Shown: piece by piece, positions 8,290-18,056 of the stretch
Position numbering within the stretch: position 1 is the stretch's first letter
Layout of the letters: every line of letters begins with the position of its first letter
Program-made: the position numbers and the translations under genes
NCBI GenBank assembly: GCA_002359315.1
Contig: DEMS01000020.1
Location: 1 to 64,000, forward strand
Reading direction: 5' to 3'
Origin: Bacteroidetes bacterium UBA2664
Lineage (GTDB): Bacteria > Bacteroidota > Rhodothermia > Balneolales > Balneolaceae
DNA length: 64,000 bases
Notes under the pieces: generated by a model
The model's database searches: none
What the model was told of the DNA's origin: nothing
What the model saw: only the letters and a program-made list of their open reading frames with translations

Positions 8290-9360
8290 TTATTTAACCT
8301 TCACCGGGTGAGTCCATCCATAAGAATCATTCTGTTTACCATACTGGATTCCTGTGATACTGTTAAACATTTTTTCGGCAAACGGCCCTATTTTTTCACG
8401 ATCCAAACTGATGCTTTCTCCATCGTGATGGATATGCCCAACCGGAGAGATCACTGCGGCGGTACCGGCCCCGAAGATCTCATTGAGGCTGCCATCTTTA
8501 TGTGATTGAAACAGTTCATCAATGGATATTTTTCTCTCTTCAACGTCCATACCCCACTCTTTAGCCAGTGCTAAAACCGATGAGCGTGTTATACCGGGAA
8601 GGACTGTTCCGGCAAGGGGTGGAGTAATGAGTTTATTGCCCATCTTGAAAAAGATATTCATGGTTCCCACCTCTTCAACAAACTTATTTTCAATAGCATC
8701 AAGCCAGAGAACTTGGGTGAAACCACTTTCCTGGGCTTTTTTTGCAGGCAAAAAACTTCCGCCATAATTCCCGGCAGCTTTCGCTTCGCCTGTCCCGCCT
8801 TTCACAGCTCTTACATATTTACTAGAAGTAGTAAGGGATACAGGATTAAACCCTTCACTATAATATGCGGCTACCGGACTTGTTATGATATAAAAATGAT
8901 ATTCTGAGGATACTTTAGCAGCCAAATACTCCTCAGATGCAAACATAACCGGGCGAATGTAGAGCGCATGTCCGTATTCTTTGGGAACCCATGGGTAGTC
9001 CAGCTTAAGCAACTCCTCAAGTCCGGAAATAAAAACAGACTCCTCTATTTCAGGCATGCACATGCGCCGGGCAGAATTGTTTAAGCGCTTGTGATGGTCA
9101 GCGGGCCTGAATAAATGAATCGTATTATCATTAGCGTAATATGCTTTCATTCCTTCAAAAATGGCCTGTCCATAGTGAAGAGCCATCATTGAAGGCCCAA
9201 AACTAATCTTAGCATAGGGTTTGACTTCTGCAGTTTGCCATTTTCCATTTTTATAAACCATTTCAAACATATGGTCTGAGAAAATTCTGCCAAATTGCAG
9301 ATTATTAAAATCCAATTCAGAAATTCTTGAATGCTCGCTCTTTGTGATTTTGATTTTCAT
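8290..9360 (-). CDS. ilvE: Branched-chain amino acid aminotransferase
   Basis: A 356-residue fold-type IV PLP enzyme that transaminates Leu, Ile and Val with 2-oxoglutarate. The chosen ATG at 9360 gives the usual type II length; an upstream in-frame start at 9396 adds 12 residues that do not resemble the family. Visible motifs are MALHYGQAIFEGMKAY, RPADHHKRLNNSARRMCMP, the PLP-lysine region GEAKAAGNYGGS, VEEVGTMNIFF and the phosphate-binding AGTAAVISPVGHI near the C-terminus. It is a single gene, divergent from the M24 peptidase gene. No ilv/leu genes are in the window. Confidence 0.94.
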   Translation of the reverse strand: MKIKITKSEHSRISELDFNNLQFGRIFSDHMFEMVYKNGKWQTAEVKPYAKISFGPSMMALHYGQAIFEGMKAYYANDNTIHLFRPADHHKRLNNSARRMCMPEIEESVFISGLEELLKLDYPWVPKEYGHALYIRPVMFASEEYLAAKVSSEYHFYIITSPVAAYYSEGFNPVSLTTSSKYVRAVKGGTGEAKAAGNYGGSFLPAKKAQESGFTQVLWLDAIENKFVEEVGTMNIFFKMGNKLITPPLAGTVLPGITRSSVLALAKEWGMDVEERKISIDELFQSHKDGSLNEIFGAGTAAVISPVGHIHHDGESISLDREKIGPFAEKMFNSITGIQYGKQNDSYGWTHPVKVK

Positions 9361-9545
9361 AATAAAATTTAATTTTAAGCTAATTTCATAGAACAAAGAT
9401 AAGGCGAAATTATTAATCTGTTGATGCTTTTAATAAATATTTACCGGAATATTTAAAAACCTGTTTTAGATTGGATTCATCACATTCAATCAGGTAGTTT
9501 TAAAAATATGTTTATTATTAGCTTCAATGATAAGAAAATCAAAAA

Positions 9546-10907
9546 ATGACTAACAATATGAGAAAACAGATTTTTATACTGTTAATAGTTACACTTTTTA
9601 TGGGGGTTGATCAAGCTCAATCTCAAACCAGAAATGATATCACTCCACACATATTGCCCATGCGTGAGCGTGCAGTCGTTATGGACCGATGGACTGAGCA
9701 GAGATTAAATCAAGTAGTTCCACAACTATTGAGGAGAGAGGAGATAGATATGTGGGTTCTGGTTGCCAGGGAATACAATGAGGATCCGGTACTTTTAACG
9801 ATGTTACCGGCTACATGGCAGTCATCGCGCCGTACAACCATTTTGGTGTTTTTTGATCCCGGTAACGGAGCAGAAGTTGAACGCTTCGCCGTGGCCAGAT
9901 ATAATATCGGGTTTTTTGAGACACAGTGGTATCCGGAGGAGGAGCCGGATCAGTGGAAACGTCTGGGTGAACTGATTGAAGAGCGAAATCCACAGAAAAT
10001 CGGAGTTAATATTTCAGAACATTTTGCCACGGCAGATGGCATCAGTTTTACCGATTATCAAAATCTAAGAAACAGCTTATCACCTGAATTTCAGGAGAAA
10101 ATCGTATCTGCTGAAAATCTCTCGGTAGGCTGGCTGGAAACGCGGACAGCAGAGGAGATGATTGTATATCGTCAGATAAATCGAATTGCTCATCATATAG
10201 TTGATGAGGGATTGTCTGAGGCGGTTATAACACCGGGTGTTACCACTACAGAAGATGTATCCTGGTGGTATCGGGAAAGAATACGAGATCTCAATCTAAC
10301 AGCATGGTTTCACCCTTCTGTATCTATATCCAGAAGTGATGCGCCGGCTCATAGCGGCGACTTCTCCGATTCTGTGGAGAGTGATGTTATCATGCCCGGC
10401 GACCTTATTCACATTGATTTTGGAATCGAATATCTGAATTTATCCACAGATACCCAGCGAAATGCCTATGTGCTGAGAGCGGGCGAGACAGATGCACCCG
10501 AGGGATTGAAAAATGCCCTGAAAGTGGGCAATAGACTTCAGGATATTTTAACAAATGAATTTGAAACAGGGCGTACCGGAAATGAAATACTGGCAGCTGC
10601 ACTGCAGAAAGCAGCCGATGAAGATATAAATGCTACGATTTATACTCACCCTTTAGGATATCATGGTCATGGTGCCGGGCCAACGATCGGATTGTGGGAT
10701 CAGCAGGGAGGAGTACCCGGCAATGGTGATTACCCGCTTTATCCCAATACAGCACACTCAATTGAGTTAAATGCAGAAGTATATATTCCTGAATGGAACC
10801 GAAGCGTCTTGATTATGCTTGAAGAAGATGCAATTTTTGATGGTGAAAACGTCTGGTATATCGACGGAAGAGCTGAAGAATATTATCTGATACCCAGGCA
10901 AAAATAG
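9546..10907 (+). CDS. Exported M24-family metallopeptidase (Xaa-Pro aminopeptidase-like)
   Basis: A 453-residue protein with a signal peptide (hydrophobic core about residues 8-22, cut near QAQSQ), so it acts outside the cytoplasm, unlike classic PepP. A creatinase/prolidase-type N-terminal domain is followed by a pita-bread domain. The five metal ligands are visible: two Asp in HIDFGIEYLNLSTDTQ, His in LGYHGHGAG, Glu in ELNAEVYIPEW and Glu in MLEEDAIF. This ligand set supports an active dinuclear enzyme that removes N-terminal residues before proline; substrate specificity is not readable. A second possible ATG lies four codons in. It stands alone before recQ. Confidence 0.87.
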   Translation: MTNNMRKQIFILLIVTLFMGVDQAQSQTRNDITPHILPMRERAVVMDRWTEQRLNQVVPQLLRREEIDMWVLVAREYNEDPVLLTMLPATWQSSRRTTILVFFDPGNGAEVERFAVARYNIGFFETQWYPEEEPDQWKRLGELIEERNPQKIGVNISEHFATADGISFTDYQNLRNSLSPEFQEKIVSAENLSVGWLETRTAEEMIVYRQINRIAHHIVDEGLSEAVITPGVTTTEDVSWWYRERIRDLNLTAWFHPSVSISRSDAPAHSGDFSDSVESDVIMPGDLIHIDFGIEYLNLSTDTQRNAYVLRAGETDAPEGLKNALKVGNRLQDILTNEFETGRTGNEILAAALQKAADEDINATIYTHPLGYHGHGAGPTIGLWDQQGGVPGNGDYPLYPNTAHSIELNAEVYIPEWNRSVLIMLEEDAIFDGENVWYIDGRAEEYYLIPRQK

Positions 10908-11009
10908 ATTCATCAATCAAAAATTATAAAGAATTCTGTAAGGGACACATCATTCCGGTATCTTACAGATTAAGAATCGGACTTTTCAAGCAGTTAAGTA
11001 AATTTATAT

Positions 11010-13187
11010 ATGTCACAAACAGCCAGGGAAATTCTACAAGAGACTTTTGGGTACAGTAAGTTCCGCCCGCTTCAGGAAGAGATCATCACCGATGTACTGA
11101 ATGGAAAAGATACACTGGTGATTATGCCTACCGGAGGCGGTAAATCGATCTGTTATCAGATTCCTGCATTGATATTTGATGGGTTAACGATCGTTGTTTC
11201 TCCCTTAATTTCATTGATGAAAGATCAGGTTGAGCAGTTGGAGCAATATGGAGTGCCCGCACTGTTTTTAAACAGTACACTCACCCGGGAGCAGTACGCT
11301 GAAAATATCTCCAGACTGAGAAATCGTGAAATCAAGCTTCTCTACCTGGCACCGGAAACGTTAATGATGGAGGCTACCCGAAAACTTCTCTCAGAACTGG
11401 ATGTTGACTGTTTTACCATCGATGAAGCTCACTGTATTTCAGAATGGGGGCATGATTTTCGGCCCGAATACCGGCAGTTGGCCACAGTTCGTAAAGATTT
11501 TCCAAATGCTGTTTGCCTGGCACTTACTGCAACAGCTACACCACGGGTTCGGGAAGATATCCAAAAAATCCTGGAGATGAAGTCGTCGGCCACATATGTA
11601 GCCAGTTTCGATCGTGAAAATCTATTGTTAAAGATTGTGGATAAAGAGAATCCACTGGATCAAATTCTGGATTTTCTCTACACCAGACAGAAAGATTCAG
11701 GAATCATCTACTGTTTTTCCCGACGTCAGGTCGATGAGCTCTATTCCGACCTTAAAGCGGAGGGATATAAGGTGTTGCCCTATCATGCCGGACTCTCAGA
11801 GCAGCAACGCACACGCAATCAGGAAGCGTTTATTCGGGATAACGTGAACATCATCGTTGCAACCATTGCATTTGGAATGGGGATCAATAAATCAAATGTC
11901 CGATATGTGATTCATCATGATATGCCTCAGAATATTGAATCCTATTATCAGCAAATTGGACGGTCCGGACGTGATGGGCTTCAGGCAGACTGTCTGTTGC
12001 TCTATAGCTATGCGGATAAACAGAAAATAAAATATTTTATAAATCAGAAGGAAGGAACGGAAAAAGAGATTGCAGAGAGACATCTGGATCATCTGATAGA
12101 TTACCTCGAATATGACGGCTGTCGGCGAGTACCGTTGATGGGTTATTTCGGAGAAGAGTATACAAAAAATGACTGTGGTAACTGTGACAACTGCCTGATG
12201 CAGGAAGATGATCTTCAGGACCTGACGGTACAAGCTCAAAAATATTTAAGTTGTATCGCCCGAACCGATGAAAAATTTGGGGCTTATCATATAGCAGATA
12301 TTTTAAGGGGATCCAAAGCAAAAAAAGTTCTTGAAAACAATCATGACCAGCTTTCAACCTATGGGATTGGGTTGGAGTGGTCTAAAAATCAATGGATTCA
12401 ATTGTCCCGACTGCTGATTAGAAGGAGTTTAGTCGATAAAAATCAAGAGTATGGAAATTTGGTACTGACGGATGATGCAAAATTGGTTTTGGACGGAAAA
12501 CAGATTGTTCAGGGCTTACTGGACAGAACACAGACTTCTACGGAGGATGATGTACGGGTTAAAACATCCAGTGAGGTTGAAAATCGATATGATGAACATC
12601 TATTTGAAGAGTTGAGGAAAAAACGGAAAGAAATGGCGGATGAACAGGATCTGCCGCCCTATGTCATATTTCCTGATACAACGTTAATGGAGATGTCGTA
12701 TTACTACCCTCAAAGTGAAGAGAAATTAATCGGAATCTATGGAGTAGGATCAGCAAAACTGAAAAAATATGGAATTGAATTTCTGGAGATCATACGCTCA
12801 TATTGTGAAAAAGAGGAGATTGATGAGAGATCAAAAGGACTCAGTAAAAAAGTGGAAAAATCCAGCAGCGGACAGCAGCATCATCGGGTTGGCAGTGAGT
12901 ATCAGGCGGGCAAAACCATTGATCATCTTGCCGAGGAGTTTGGGGTGAAACAGGTTACAATTCTGAGCAACCTCAAAAAATACCTGGATGAAGGAAATGA
13001 ATTAGATCCCGTAAATATTTTAAATGCTTCAGAACTTTCTGAGCGAAAAAAGGATGAAGTATTTGAATCTATGAAAAAAGTTGGCCCGGATTTATTAAAA
13101 CCCATTTATGAGGATTTGAATAAATCGGTTGACTACGGCGAGTTGAGAATTTTGCAACTGGCCTATTTAGCTCAGAATGGAAAATAA
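11010..13187 (+). CDS. recQ: ATP-dependent DNA helicase RecQ
   Basis: A 725-residue superfamily 2 helicase that unwinds 3'-tailed and branched DNA during recombination and repair. Walker A is TGGGKSICYQ (residues 41-50), motif II is DEAH (138-141), and the C-terminal core has FGMGINKSNVRYVIHHD and QQIGRSGRDG. The RecQ-Ct zinc site follows, with CRRV and CGNCDNC around residues 375-395. An HRDC domain (LIGIYGVGSAKLKKYG) lies near residues 570-600, and a C-terminal helix-turn-helix (TIDHLAEEFGVKQVTI) ends the protein, an architecture common in Bacteroidota and Firmicutes RecQ. The uracil-glycosylase-like gene begins 6 bp after the stop, so they are likely cotranscribed. Confidence 0.96.
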   Translation: MSQTAREILQETFGYSKFRPLQEEIITDVLNGKDTLVIMPTGGGKSICYQIPALIFDGLTIVVSPLISLMKDQVEQLEQYGVPALFLNSTLTREQYAENISRLRNREIKLLYLAPETLMMEATRKLLSELDVDCFTIDEAHCISEWGHDFRPEYRQLATVRKDFPNAVCLALTATATPRVREDIQKILEMKSSATYVASFDRENLLLKIVDKENPLDQILDFLYTRQKDSGIIYCFSRRQVDELYSDLKAEGYKVLPYHAGLSEQQRTRNQEAFIRDNVNIIVATIAFGMGINKSNVRYVIHHDMPQNIESYYQQIGRSGRDGLQADCLLLYSYADKQKIKYFINQKEGTEKEIAERHLDHLIDYLEYDGCRRVPLMGYFGEEYTKNDCGNCDNCLMQEDDLQDLTVQAQKYLSCIARTDEKFGAYHIADILRGSKAKKVLENNHDQLSTYGIGLEWSKNQWIQLSRLLIRRSLVDKNQEYGNLVLTDDAKLVLDGKQIVQGLLDRTQTSTEDDVRVKTSSEVENRYDEHLFEELRKKRKEMADEQDLPPYVIFPDTTLMEMSYYYPQSEEKLIGIYGVGSAKLKKYGIEFLEIIRSYCEKEEIDERSKGLSKKVEKSSSGQQHHRVGSEYQAGKTIDHLAEEFGVKQVTILSNLKKYLDEGNELDPVNILNASELSERKKDEVFESMKKVGPDLLKPIYEDLNKSVDYGELRILQLAYLAQNGK

Positions 13188-13193
13188 CTGTTC

Positions 13194-13871
13194 ATGACTA
13201 TTTCAGAGTTTATTGATTCTCTTAAAGATTCTCCGCAAGGTTGCTTTAACCCGTGGTATCATAAGGATAAAAAAAATGATTTCATTGAGAATGCCCCTGA
13301 TATTCGAAGAAATCAACTTGAGACCTATCTGAGTGAACGCCTGGGAAGGGCAAAGTATCTTTTTATTGCGGAGGCGCTGGGTTATCAGGGTGGACATTTT
13401 ACGGGAATTGCGATGACTTCAGAACGGATCTTACTCGGCCATCAAGTAAAAAAATATGGGGTTGAACCGGATCATGTGTTCAAAGAAATTGAGCCGATCA
13501 GAACTAGTAAACCCTCACTCAATAAATTGGGGATGAGTGAACCTACTGCAACGATCATGTGGGGTGCATTGATTGAGCTGGGAATCGATCCCTATGAAGT
13601 GGTTCTCTGGAATTCAGTTCCGTGGCATCCGTATAAGAAAGAGAATGGGATGCTGACTAACCGAACTCCATTATCTCATGAAATGGACGCGGGCCTGCAT
13701 CATCTTAAAAATATATTGAAACTATATTCAGGAATCAGAGTTATTGCAGTAGGGAGAAAGTGTGAAGAGAGCTTAGGACTTTTGGGTGTAGAACATATTG
13801 CTGTCCGCCATCCCGCAAATGGCGGTGCCCTTAAATTCAGGAGACAACTCAGTGAGTTGTCTAAATTGTAG
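13194..13871 (+). CDS. Uracil-DNA-glycosylase-like superfamily protein
   Basis: A 225-residue cytoplasmic protein with the UDG-fold pattern: an early strand with the glycine loop IAEALGYQGGHFTGIAM, a central helix pair, VVLWNSVPWHPY (a position where UDG families have a conserved Asn and aromatic), and a C-terminal strand IRVIAVGRKCEESL followed by VRHPANGG, equivalent to the DNA-intercalating His-Pro loop. The canonical family 1 water-activating motif GQDPYH is not present, so base specificity is uncertain. It starts 6 bp after recQ, suggesting a repair-linked operon. Related proteins in public annotations are called uracil-DNA glycosylase family without proof of activity. Confidence 0.75.
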   Translation: MTISEFIDSLKDSPQGCFNPWYHKDKKNDFIENAPDIRRNQLETYLSERLGRAKYLFIAEALGYQGGHFTGIAMTSERILLGHQVKKYGVEPDHVFKEIEPIRTSKPSLNKLGMSEPTATIMWGALIELGIDPYEVVLWNSVPWHPYKKENGMLTNRTPLSHEMDAGLHHLKNILKLYSGIRVIAVGRKCEESLGLLGVEHIAVRHPANGGALKFRRQLSELSKL

Positions 13872-13980
13872 GAATATTGTATCAATTGGATATTCGGTTA
13901 TAAATTTAAATTTTTCACATTCATCACTGTCGGGATTTCTCCTGTTAACCCAACGATTTAAAAAAATTGACTCAGTATTT

Positions 13981-14832
13981 ATGAAAAAAATCATCGCTTT
14001 TTTAATCATTACGATCTTAATAATTACCGGGTGTTCCACACTCAGGGATATTGCCAATATTCAACAACCAACCGTTGATTTTAACCGGGTTTCGGTGCAA
14101 TCATTCACTTTTAATGGCGTAAATCTACTATTTGATTTTGAAGTAAATAATCCTAATCAAGTGGGTGTGGATGCTGAAGAGTACAATTATGAATTTTTTA
14201 TCAACGATAATTCCTTTGTCAGCGGCAGGCAGGAAGAAAACCTCCGGATTGACAGACGGTCCTCATCATTTGTACAGATCCCGGTTTCACTGAATTTTTC
14301 AGAGATTTATAATACGTTTGGTTCTCTGGCCGGACGCGACTCTCTCTCTTACCGAATTGCCTCAGAGATTCAATTTGATATACCGGGCCTTGGAACAAGA
14401 ATGGTACCTTTTTCAGCAGCCGGGGGGTTACCCATTCCTAAAGTTCCAAATATCGAGTTTGGCGGAATCGAAGTTAAAAATTTATCCTTTTCTGGGGCAG
14501 ATTTAGAACTGGGTATCCGAATATTTAACCCCAACAGTTTTGGCTTGAATCTGTCGAAATTAGATTATTTATTGAATGTAAATGGCCGGCAGTGGCTGAA
14601 TGCAAGCATGCTCGAAAGTTTTCGAATCGGTGCTAAGGAAGAAAATATACTGAGAATACCCATTCGACTGAATGCGGCTGAAATGGGATCTGTACTCCGG
14701 GAAATGATGGGGGGCTCGTCAGAATTACAGTACGACTTATCCGGGGCTGCAGATATTACTGCCGAAATTGATGAGTTTGATGTGAGCGGGACCTTGCCAT
14801 TTGAACTATCCGGAACGTATATCACCAATTAA
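13981..14832 (+). CDS. LEA type 2 (WHy-domain) lipoprotein with two tandem domains
   Basis: A 283-residue lipoprotein. The open frame extends upstream to 13798 inside the preceding gene, but the ATG at 13981 begins a clean signal (MKKIIAFLIITILI) with lipobox ITGCS, so it is the likely start. Two similar units follow. The first, about residues 30-150, has FTFNGVNLLFDFEVNNPNQVG. The second, about 160-275, has LSFSGADLELGIRIFNPNSFG. Both show the hydrophobic strand plus N-P-N motif of the LEA14/WHy fold. Such proteins are linked to desiccation or osmotic stress in plants; in bacteria the role is not established. It is the third gene after recQ, 109 bp from the second, and may have its own promoter. 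Confidence 0.78.
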   Translation: MKKIIAFLIITILIITGCSTLRDIANIQQPTVDFNRVSVQSFTFNGVNLLFDFEVNNPNQVGVDAEEYNYEFFINDNSFVSGRQEENLRIDRRSSSFVQIPVSLNFSEIYNTFGSLAGRDSLSYRIASEIQFDIPGLGTRMVPFSAAGGLPIPKVPNIEFGGIEVKNLSFSGADLELGIRIFNPNSFGLNLSKLDYLLNVNGRQWLNASMLESFRIGAKEENILRIPIRLNAAEMGSVLREMMGGSSELQYDLSGAADITAEIDEFDVSGTLPFELSGTYITN

Positions 14833-14978
14833 TGGTCAAATCATCTCTTCTGAAATAACCGCCGGCCGGTTAAAATCTGGTTAGCGGTTTAAGCGTTTAC
14901 ATAGATAATTTTTTATGTATCTATAACAAATGGAACTTTGTATTCTGAGTGATCATCACAGTTCCATCAATAGGGAGT

Positions 14979-16394
14979 TTAATCCAACTCTTTTATTGCA
15001 GCTGCCAGTTCCTGAAGTGATTTTTTAGCATCTCCAAAGAACATCTGATTTTTATCATCATAAAAAAGATCGTTATCGATTCCGGCATATCCGGGACTCA
15101 TACTTCGTTTGAATACGATTGTTCTTTTAGCTTCATCTACATTCAGAATGGGCATTCCATAGATTGGGCTTCCTACGGTCGTTTTTGCTGCCGGGTTTAC
15201 CACATCATTGGCACCGATAATCAGCACTACATCAGTCGATGAGAACTCGGGATTAATTTGATCCATATCATATAACTGATCATATGGGACATCCGCTTCT
15301 GCGAGAAGTACGTTCATGTGTCCCGGCATCCGCCCGGCCACCGGGTGAATACCATATTTGACAGTCACCCCTTTATCTTCCAGCAGTGATGCAACTTCTT
15401 TCAATACATGCTGGGCCTGTGCAACAGCTAAGCCATACCCCGGCGCAATCACTACTTTTTTGGCATATGAACACTGAATAGCTACATCATCTGCAGTTGT
15501 TTGCTGTACCGACCGATCACCCGTATCCGCCACTGCTCCTGCACTATCCCCTCCAAAAGAAGAAAACAGAACACTGGCCAGGGTTCTGTTCATCGCTTTG
15601 CACATAATATTCGTCAGGATGAGTCCTGCAGCCCCCACAAGAGCTCCACTGATAATGAGAAGATTATTGCCCAATACAAATCCGGCCATAGATGCTGCAA
15701 TTCCGGAGTATGAGTTCAACAAAGAGATTACAACCGGCATATCGGCTCCACCAATAGGGAGCACAGTGAATAAACCGATGATCAATGCCAATGCAAACAG
15801 GGACCAAAAAATGATTTCAGATCCGGGATCGTAGGCAAACCAGCCTACCAGAATAAGCGCGGCAAATGATAAGGTAAGATTGATATAATTTTGGCCGGGA
15901 AGGGCAATTCGTCCACCATTAATGAATCCCTTTAATTTCCCGAATGCCACGAAACTTCCGGTAAATGTGATCGAACCGATTAAAATACTCAAGCCGGTAG
16001 TCACGAGTGATTGAGTGTCAAACAGATCCGGGGCAAACCGGGTAAATTCACCCCAAGCTACCAATGCGGAAGCGCCGCCGCCAAAACCGTTAAAAACAGC
16101 AACCATTTCCGGCATTGCAGTCATCTGGACTTTTTTAGCAGCAATTGCACCTAAAAGTGAACCAATGACCACTCCGGCTATGATGAATTCAAAACTCACG
16201 ATCTCCTGATCAAAAAGAGTAATGATGACACCTAAAAGCATGCCAAAAGAGGCAAGCTGATTTCCATTGCGTGCAGTTGCAGGCGATCCCAATCGCTTGA
16301 TGCCAACGATAAAAAAGCCGGTGGCAACCAAATAGACCAACTGGATGGTATTGGGTATATAGGATTGTAAAAATTCCGGAAGGAATTGGCTCAT
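14979..16394 (-). CDS. pntB: NAD(P) transhydrogenase subunit beta
   Basis: A 471-residue inner-membrane protein. The N-terminal ~290 residues form about nine transmembrane helices of the proton channel (domain II), and the C-terminal ~180 residues form the NADP(H)-binding domain III. Domain III features include KKVVIAPGYGLAVAQAQH, IHPVAGRMPGHMNVLLAEA, the IIGANDVVNPAA loop and SMSPGYAGIDNDLFY. With PntA it couples proton entry to hydride transfer from NADH to NADP+, supplying NADPH for biosynthesis and for thioredoxin reductase. It is the last gene of the pntA1-pntA2-pntB operon and starts 2 bp after the pntA2 stop. Confidence 0.95.
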   Translation of the reverse strand: MSQFLPEFLQSYIPNTIQLVYLVATGFFIVGIKRLGSPATARNGNQLASFGMLLGVIITLFDQEIVSFEFIIAGVVIGSLLGAIAAKKVQMTAMPEMVAVFNGFGGGASALVAWGEFTRFAPDLFDTQSLVTTGLSILIGSITFTGSFVAFGKLKGFINGGRIALPGQNYINLTLSFAALILVGWFAYDPGSEIIFWSLFALALIIGLFTVLPIGGADMPVVISLLNSYSGIAASMAGFVLGNNLLIISGALVGAAGLILTNIMCKAMNRTLASVLFSSFGGDSAGAVADTGDRSVQQTTADDVAIQCSYAKKVVIAPGYGLAVAQAQHVLKEVASLLEDKGVTVKYGIHPVAGRMPGHMNVLLAEADVPYDQLYDMDQINPEFSSTDVVLIIGANDVVNPAAKTTVGSPIYGMPILNVDEAKRTIVFKRSMSPGYAGIDNDLFYDDKNQMFFGDAKKSLQELAAAIKELD

Positions 16395-16396
16395 GG

Positions 16397-16681
16397 TTAC
16401 TCCTCCTTCTTCTTAAACATTTCCAACATTCGGTCGGTAACCATGAACCCACCCACGACATTAATCGTGGCAAAAACAATGGCGGCAAAACCGATCCACT
16501 GTGCATAAACACTTTCCGGCCCGCCGGCGATGATGAGTGCCCCGATCAATGTAATACCGGATATCGCATTGGCCCCGGACATGAGTGGAGTATGCAGTGT
16601 CGGCGGGACTTTTGTGATCAATTCAAACCCCACAAAAGAGGCTAGAACAAAGATAAATAGGTTAAAAATCAGATCTTCCAT
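16397..16681 (-). CDS. pntA2: NAD(P) transhydrogenase subunit alpha, membrane part (alpha 2)
   Basis: A 94-residue membrane protein with three or four hydrophobic helices, equivalent to the C-terminal membrane segment of E. coli PntA. NLFIFVLASFVGFELITKVPPTLHTPLMSGANAISG... carries the conserved region VPPTLHTPLMSGANA that packs against PntB. Here it is a separate gene between the soluble alpha 1 gene and pntB, the arrangement known from Rhodospirillum rubrum and many Bacteroidota. The C-terminus is charged and cytoplasmic. The small size is normal for the split form and is not a truncation. Confidence 0.94.
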   Translation of the reverse strand: MEDLIFNLFIFVLASFVGFELITKVPPTLHTPLMSGANAISGITLIGALIIAGGPESVYAQWIGFAAIVFATINVVGGFMVTDRMLEMFKKKEE

Positions 16682-16721
16682 AATGGAATTTACGCTTGGT
16701 TGTAATGGGTATTGGTATTGT

Positions 16722-17849
16722 TCAGCTGTTATTTTTCACAAAAGGTGAAATCAGGTCCCCATTGTGAGTTACGGTAGCATTTAAAATAATTTCATCATCA
16801 AAATTGAATTGAGGCTTCCCTTCATTAATGAGTAGATCCATCAGTGAAAGCATGTTCTTTGAATAGAGTTTACTGGCGTGAAATGCTAAACTGCTTGGAA
16901 TATTTAACGGCCCCAATACATTCACCCCGTTGTGCAAAATATCCTCACCCGGTTTGGTTACTTCACAATTTCCACCCTGTTCTGCTGCAATATCAACGAT
17001 AACAGATCCGGGGCTCATATCTTCAACCATCTCCCGGGTAATTAACAACGGAGCCGGCCGGCCGGGAATCTGTGCTGTAGTGATAACAATGTCTGATTTT
17101 TTTACATGTTGATGGATGACCTCTCTCTGCTTCTCCTTATTTCGATCCGAGAGTTCTTTTGCATACCCGCCATCTGATTCCGTTTTATCCTCTTCGATAG
17201 GTACCTCAACAAATTTTGCACCCAAACTCTCCACCTGTTCTTTTACGACAGGCCGAATGTCAAAAGCTTCAACCACTGCCCCCAAGCGCTTACAAGTGGC
17301 TATGGCCTGTAATCCGGCTACTCCGGCGCCAAGTACCAATACCTTGGCCGGCGGTATGGTTCCGGCCGCCGTCATCATCATCGGCAAATATTTGTCCAGT
17401 TTATTGGATCCCAATAAAGCGGCTTTATATCCGGCAATATTGGCCATAGAGGAGAGTGCATCCATGGATTGTGCCCGGCTGATTCTGGGAATGGTATCCA
17501 TTGCCAGCGAAGAGATCTCTTTTTTCTTTAAATATTCAACCAATTCCCCATTTTGGATAGGCCACAAAAAAGCAATCAAAACGGCTCCGGGCTTCAATTG
17601 ATCCATAACCGATTGTTCCGGAGTTTGAACGGCAAGTAAGATATCACACTGTTTCAAAAGTGACGTTTTGTCCTTTTCAATAGCGGCTCCGGCCTCAACA
17701 TAAGACTCATCCATGTAGCTGGATGCGACACCTGCTCCGGACTCAACGATCACCTTGAGTCCCATCGATGTTAACTTAGCAACACCTTCAGGCGTAACAG
17801 CGACTCGTTTCTCTGTTTTCTCTAACTCTTTAAAAATTGCAACGACCAA
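16722..17849 (-). CDS. pntA1: NAD(P) transhydrogenase subunit alpha, soluble NAD(H)-binding part (alpha 1)
   Basis: A 375-residue cytoplasmic protein (domain I) that binds NAD(H). It resembles alanine dehydrogenase in fold: KELEKTEKRVAVTPEGV at the N-terminus, VLVLGAGVAGLQAIATCKRLGAVVEAFDIRP as the dinucleotide fold, and ITTAQIPGRPAPLLIT followed by GSVIVDIAAEQGGN. The preferred start is TTG at 17849. A GGAG lies about eight bases upstream in the transcript, no better in-frame ATG gives a family-like N-terminus, and the first residues fit the family. The first gene of the three-gene pnt operon. The 40 bp gap to pntA2 is short. Confidence 0.93.
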   Translation of the reverse strand: MVVAIFKELEKTEKRVAVTPEGVAKLTSMGLKVIVESGAGVASSYMDESYVEAGAAIEKDKTSLLKQCDILLAVQTPEQSVMDQLKPGAVLIAFLWPIQNGELVEYLKKKEISSLAMDTIPRISRAQSMDALSSMANIAGYKAALLGSNKLDKYLPMMMTAAGTIPPAKVLVLGAGVAGLQAIATCKRLGAVVEAFDIRPVVKEQVESLGAKFVEVPIEEDKTESDGGYAKELSDRNKEKQREVIHQHVKKSDIVITTAQIPGRPAPLLITREMVEDMSPGSVIVDIAAEQGGNCEVTKPGEDILHNGVNVLGPLNIPSSLAFHASKLYSKNMLSLMDLLINEGKPQFNFDDEIILNATVTHNGDLISPFVKNNS

Positions 17850-18056
17850 TACTCATCTCCATTTAGTTGACTCTCAGTAACATAACGAAAATTTTTAAAA
17901 ATCTAAGTACAACTCAATCTTGGAAGCGATTTTAATTTAAAAAATGTGATTTGTTATGAAAAAGCTATCAGTTTGATAGACAAAATTGACCCAAACATCA
18001 TTTAAATTTTCTTACCTTAACATCAGTAAAAAGTAAATTACAAAAAATCGGGATAT

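Noticed and set aside
14857..14889. AACCGC...GCGGTT inverted repeat after the LEA gene as a bidirectional terminator
   Set aside because: Only 6 bp with a long loop and no T-run; not strong enough to call.
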